A stretch of DNA of 9,206 nt, from positions 1 to 9,206 of the forward strand of contig DAOVRE010000046.1 in the NCBI GenBank assembly GCA_030628305.1, given 5' to 3'. Numbering within the stretch: position 1 is the stretch's first letter; each line of letters begins with the position of its first letter. Under the pieces are notes generated by a model. The model was not told where the DNA came from. It made no database searches and worked only from the letters and a program-made list of their open reading frames with translations. This stretch comes from Candidatus Heimdallarchaeota archaeon. GTDB lineage: Archaea; Asgardarchaeota; Heimdallarchaeia; Heimdallarchaeales; Heimdallarchaeaceae. Shown here piece by piece: positions 6,689-9,206 of the stretch. The position numbers and the translations under genes are program-made.

Positions 6689-7531
6689 TCAGTAAGGGCT
6701 TGGGGATAATGATACAACAATTGTTCCTAAACCCAAGTGAACTGCTAAAGCAGGAGTGAGGAAGTTAATAATTTTCTCTCCTATTGGGAATTTGCCTTCT
6801 AAGCGAGATAATATCGTTTCTGCTGTTTTTGAGTCATCTCCATGGGTTATCATAACATCATATTTCTGGTTTTTCTTAATCCGTTCAAAGATTGAAGAAA
6901 GAACTTTATTGATTGCCTTATCCTTTCCAGTTGCTTGACCTATTGACTGCAATTTCCCATCTGTTAATTCGAGAAGGGGTTTAGATTTTATAAGTGACCC
7001 AATTAAAAACTTAATATGAGAGATTCTTCCTGATTTTTTTAGATTTTCAAGGTTATCCACATAACCTAATAGAATTGATTCATCTCGTATTTTTTCTACT
7101 TTCCTTATTATTTCTTCTTCAGGAACACCTTTTCTTGACAATTTTGCAGCTGCTAAAGAGATGAAAGCTAATACTCCTGAACTAAATTTGGAATCTACAA
7201 GATGGATTCTCTTGTCCTTAATTCTCTTAACTACAATACAAGCTGATTGATATGTAGCAGAAAGTTTTGAAGATATTGTAGTAATGAACATTGAGGAATA
7301 ATTTTTCATGTTTTCATTAATTTTATCTAGAAAATCTTTTGGACTTGATCCTGAGGTCTTTGGTAAAGTATCATCATTTCTCAAAACTTCATAAAATTCA
7401 GCAGAAGTAATTTCGAATCTATCAGCAATAATCTTATCGTGATGATGGATATAAACGGGTACAATATCAATGTCATATTTCCTAGCTAATTCTTCTGGGA
7501 GATCACATGTACTGTCAACTATAACTTTCAT
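6689..7531 (-). CDS. DegV-family protein (fatty-acid-binding fold)
   Basis: DegV proteins bind long-chain acyl groups. In bacteria the FakB members present fatty acids to the kinase FakA. This 280-residue protein has the expected length and both domains. It starts with VIVDSTCDLPEELARKYDI at 3-21. The ligand-site landmarks are TS at 59-60 (KTSGSSPKDF), ISSKLSATYQSA at 86-97, LVDSKFSSG at 111-119, LKKSGRI at 164-170 (R169) and AVHLGLG at 263-269 (H265), matching the head-group-binding Thr/Ser/Arg/His positions known from FakB. The usual HxGPG is HLGLG here. Partner FakA is not in view, and archaeal membranes are not built on fatty acids, so the ligand is unknown. The ATG at 7531 fits the family start; an in-frame TTG at 7546 with AAAGGA upstream would add five residues. 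It converges on nnr with a 13-bp gap. Confidence 0.9.
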   Translation of the reverse strand: MKVIVDSTCDLPEELARKYDIDIVPVYIHHHDKIIADRFEITSAEFYEVLRNDDTLPKTSGSSPKDFLDKINENMKNYSSMFITTISSKLSATYQSACIVVKRIKDKRIHLVDSKFSSGVLAFISLAAAKLSRKGVPEEEIIRKVEKIRDESILLGYVDNLENLKKSGRISHIKFLIGSLIKSKPLLELTDGKLQSIGQATGKDKAINKVLSSIFERIKKNQKYDVMITHGDDSKTAETILSRLEGKFPIGEKIINFLTPALAVHLGLGTIVVSLSPSPY

Positions 7532-7607
7532 AGTACTTTTTGGCAAATATTTTCATTCCTTTAATTTAATGCAGAATAGATACAATAATTGTTATAGATG
7601 CAAATTA

Positions 7608-7642
7608 TGTTATATATAAGAAATATTAAGGTCTTTTATAAA
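7608..7642 (-). promoter_or_regulatory. Candidate TATA boxes upstream of the DegV gene
   Basis: Read on the minus strand, TTTATAAAAG (7633-7642) is close to the archaeal TATA consensus, and a second element, CTTATATATAACA, covers 7608-7620. Either would leave a leader of roughly 50-80 nt. A third AT-rich run (TTAAATTAAA, near 7560-7570) would give a short leader. The true start site cannot be decided from sequence. The remainder of 7532-7711 holds no gene that I can support. Confidence 0.35.
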
Positions 7643-7711
7643 CAATTTGTCAAAACGTTGTCTTTCAACAAAAAACGATGCAATAAAAGCAGATAGCAGA
7701 AATAGTTGAGA

Positions 7712-8614
7712 TTATTTTCCTTTATTTCTTGCTCTTTCTTCTTTTTTCACTCGTCTTTTTGCTTCTTTTTCTTCGATTTTTCTTTCTTTTTCTCTTCTTT
7801 TCTCCCTTTCCTTCATGAATTTTTCTTTCTCTTTTTCTTGCTTTTGTTTCTCTTTTTCATCCAATTTCTTTACTTCTTTCTTCAAAATAACAGGAATAGG
7901 CAAATCTTTTGTTTTCTCGGTAACTTTAGCAAAAAACTTCAAAGTGGTCATAGCAAACTTTGTCAAATGTAGTAAGTCTGCTGGCTTCTTTGTTAAATTA
8001 AATTTCATTTCAAAATTAGGTTCATCAGTTCTTACAGAAATCCATTGTAATTCTTTTGGATAGTTCTCCAAGCTTTTTGTGAACATCTTGCTGTTAACTA
8101 GTTGTTTTACAGCTCTAGAACGATTTGACTTGATAAGGAATTTGCCATTTAGCTCAAGATTAGGCGTAGGGACATCGTCAATTTCAACAAGGTAATCAAA
8201 ATCCTTCTTTATGGCTGATTTGAGACGATAAGGTATCATTTCAAAAACCACTCTTGGTTTATCCTTGAAATTTGCTGCCATTCCAAATGAATCTTTATTT
8301 CTATAAAACAATCCATCAACCAGCATTGTTGGAAAACTAGTTCTAGGTAAGAGAATTAGCCACACTGATGCACTCTTTAGGATGAATTCCTCATTTAGTT
8401 GGCATCTTATCTCTACTTGCCGATCATTTGGATCTTTTCTGGCATAGTTAGTTATGTAAGGATCTAATGCTGTTAAGACATCATCAAAATATTCTTCTTT
8501 TTTCTTTTTGTTTACTATTTTTCCCCAAACATAAAATGCAACATACAAACCTATGAAACCTATAATTGGTATCAACATTGTTAAGATGCTTAGAATTTCT
8601 TCACCAATAGCCAT
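7712..8614 (-). CDS. Membrane-anchored protein with highly charged C-terminal helix, function unknown
   Basis: This 300-residue protein is not recognised. One hydrophobic segment at residues 7-30 (ILSILTMLIPIIGFIGLYVA and on), followed by KKKK, makes an N-terminal anchor with the body in the cytoplasm. Residues about 40-243 form a mixed alpha/beta domain (VWLILLPRTSFPTMLVDGLF, DYLVEIDDVPTPNLELNG, LQWISVRTDEPNFEMKF). Residues 245-300 are nearly all K, E and R (44 of 56 charged), the composition of a long solvent-exposed single alpha helix or coiled coil. The ATG at 8614 is the only plausible start, since an in-frame TGA lies about 36 nt upstream. It follows the small-GTPase gene on the same strand by 67 bp, so the two may be co-transcribed and may work together. 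A TATA-like ATTAAAATA at about 8653-8661 could also drive it alone. Confidence 0.8.
   Translation of the reverse strand: MAIGEEILSILTMLIPIIGFIGLYVAFYVWGKIVNKKKKEEYFDDVLTALDPYITNYARKDPNDRQVEIRCQLNEEFILKSASVWLILLPRTSFPTMLVDGLFYRNKDSFGMAANFKDKPRVVFEMIPYRLKSAIKKDFDYLVEIDDVPTPNLELNGKFLIKSNRSRAVKQLVNSKMFTKSLENYPKELQWISVRTDEPNFEMKFNLTKKPADLLHLTKFAMTTLKFFAKVTEKTKDLPIPVILKKEVKKLDEKEKQKQEKEKEKFMKEREKRREKERKIEEKEAKRRVKKEERARNKGK
7715..7882 (-). repeat. Low-complexity coding tract (K/E/R-rich helix)
   Basis: The coding strand is a nearly pure purine run (AAG, GAA, AGA codons) specifying residues 245-300 of the membrane-anchored protein. The plus strand is correspondingly T/C-rich, which creates spurious open frames rich in Phe and Ser on that strand. 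The bias is in composition, without an exact repeat unit. Confidence 0.7.
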
Positions 8615-8681
8615 ACAATAACCAGCTCTCGTTATCGATTTTGAGATTCACCTATTTTAATACTTTCTTTTTGTTGTTCTT

Positions 8682-9206
8682 TTAGATTTTCATTTCATTG
8701 CTTTTCTTTTTGATAATAATACGACCTAATTTAAGAAAAGCATCATAAACGTTGCTACCAGTTAAAGCACATGTTGAAAAGTATTCTACGAGATCTATGT
8801 TCTGGAATTTATTTTTGAACTCATTAAGAAAGTGTTTGGATTGTTCATCAAAAAGTTGATTTTGATCATACTCTAGAAGATCATGCTTATTTCCAAGAAT
8901 CAATAAGGGGATTTTGTAGTCTATTGAAGAATTAAGCTCCTCTAACCACTCATTTAGATTAGCAAAAGTCTCAGGTCTGCTCTTATCAAAAACTAAAAGC
9001 CCACCTTCAGTCCCAACATATTGCTTGGTTCTAATTTCTTTAAACTCCTTCTGACCGCCCATATCCCATATCTGAAAAGTTATTTCCATATCTTCATCCA
9101 TATATTTGTGAGTAGCCAAATCTACTCCCAAAGTACTCATGTATTTCTCATCCAGATGCAAACCCATGAAAGAACGTTTCAAGGTAGTTTTTCCAGTAGC
9201 ATAATC
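8682..9206 (-). CDS. Ras-superfamily small GTPase (Rab/Arf-hybrid type), 5' end outside window
   Basis: 174 residues are visible; roughly the first ten are missing beyond the right edge. Counting from the first visible codon: the P-loop end ATGKTTLKRSF at 3-13 (G1), TLGVD at 25-29 with the switch I Thr (G2), IWDMGGQKEF at 46-55 (G3), GNKHDL at 105-110 (G4) and CALTG at 146-150 (G5). All nucleotide-binding motifs are intact, including the Gln of switch II, so it is probably an active GTP/GDP switch. Switch II carries GGQ as in Arf/Sar proteins, whereas TLGVD and FDKSRPETF resemble Rab proteins. The C-terminus ends KKKSNEMKI, with no cysteine for prenylation, as usual for archaeal members. The membrane-anchored gene lies 67 bp downstream on the same strand. 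Such Ras-like GTPases are abundant in Asgard genomes. Confidence 0.9.
   Translation of the reverse strand, partial: DYATGKTTLKRSFMGLHLDEKYMSTLGVDLATHKYMDEDMEITFQIWDMGGQKEFKEIRTKQYVGTEGGLLVFDKSRPETFANLNEWLEELNSSIDYKIPLLILGNKHDLLEYDQNQLFDEQSKHFLNEFKNKFQNIDLVEYFSTCALTGSNVYDAFLKLGRIIIKKKSNEMKI

Noticed and set aside
7655..7670. Partial palindrome around AACGTT upstream of the DegV gene, considered as an operator
   Set aside because: Outside the central six bases the symmetry is poor and no second copy was found.
7706..8063. Phe/Ser-rich plus-strand frames
   Set aside because: They are antisense shadows of the purine-rich coding tract and body of the minus-strand membrane-anchored gene.

Overview
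The window looks like part of an archaeal chromosome, most likely from the Asgard group. This is inferred from three things. A partial Ras/Rab/Arf-like small GTPase sits at the right edge. A protein starts with a longin/roadblock-like domain. Archaeal-style starts are mixed: two genes have AGGTGA Shine-Dalgarno sites, while others have TATA-like boxes about 25-27 nt before the ATG, as expected for leaderless transcripts. The DNA is AT-rich and gene-dense. I see no rRNA, tRNA, CRISPR array, insertion sequence or other mobile element.

Left region (1-3278, plus strand). First comes a six-helix membrane protein with a helical, TPR-like cytosolic tail. After about 100 bp there is a tightly coupled gene pair. 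Its first member resembles the GIFT (GldG/IFT52, glutamine-amidotransferase-like) fold. Its second member begins with a longin-like module and seems to carry further roadblock/longin-like modules. Their reading frames touch or overlap, so they are probably co-translated.

Middle region (3238-6675). A minus-strand CitG-family protein (triphosphoribosyl-dephospho-CoA synthase-like) converges on the longin gene, and the two coding ends overlap by 41 bp. A divergent intergenic region of about 250 bp separates it from a small all-helical protein of unknown function, which ends in a good hairpin/oligo-T terminator. Next is a complete bifunctional NAD(P)HX epimerase/dehydratase (Nnr), a metabolite-repair enzyme.

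Right region (6689-9206, minus strand). A DegV-family (fatty-acid-binding-fold) protein converges on nnr. Beyond it lies a membrane-anchored protein with an extremely charged K/E/R C-terminal helix, and upstream of that on the same strand is the small GTPase, cut by the window edge. GTPase and anchored protein are 67 bp apart and may be co-transcribed.

The most notable theme is a set of proteins related to eukaryotic trafficking and cilium components: a GIFT-like domain, longin/roadblock-like modules, a Rab/Arf-hybrid GTPase, and a membrane protein with a possible single-alpha-helix arm. They share the window with ordinary housekeeping repair and cofactor enzymes. All functional links between them are inference.
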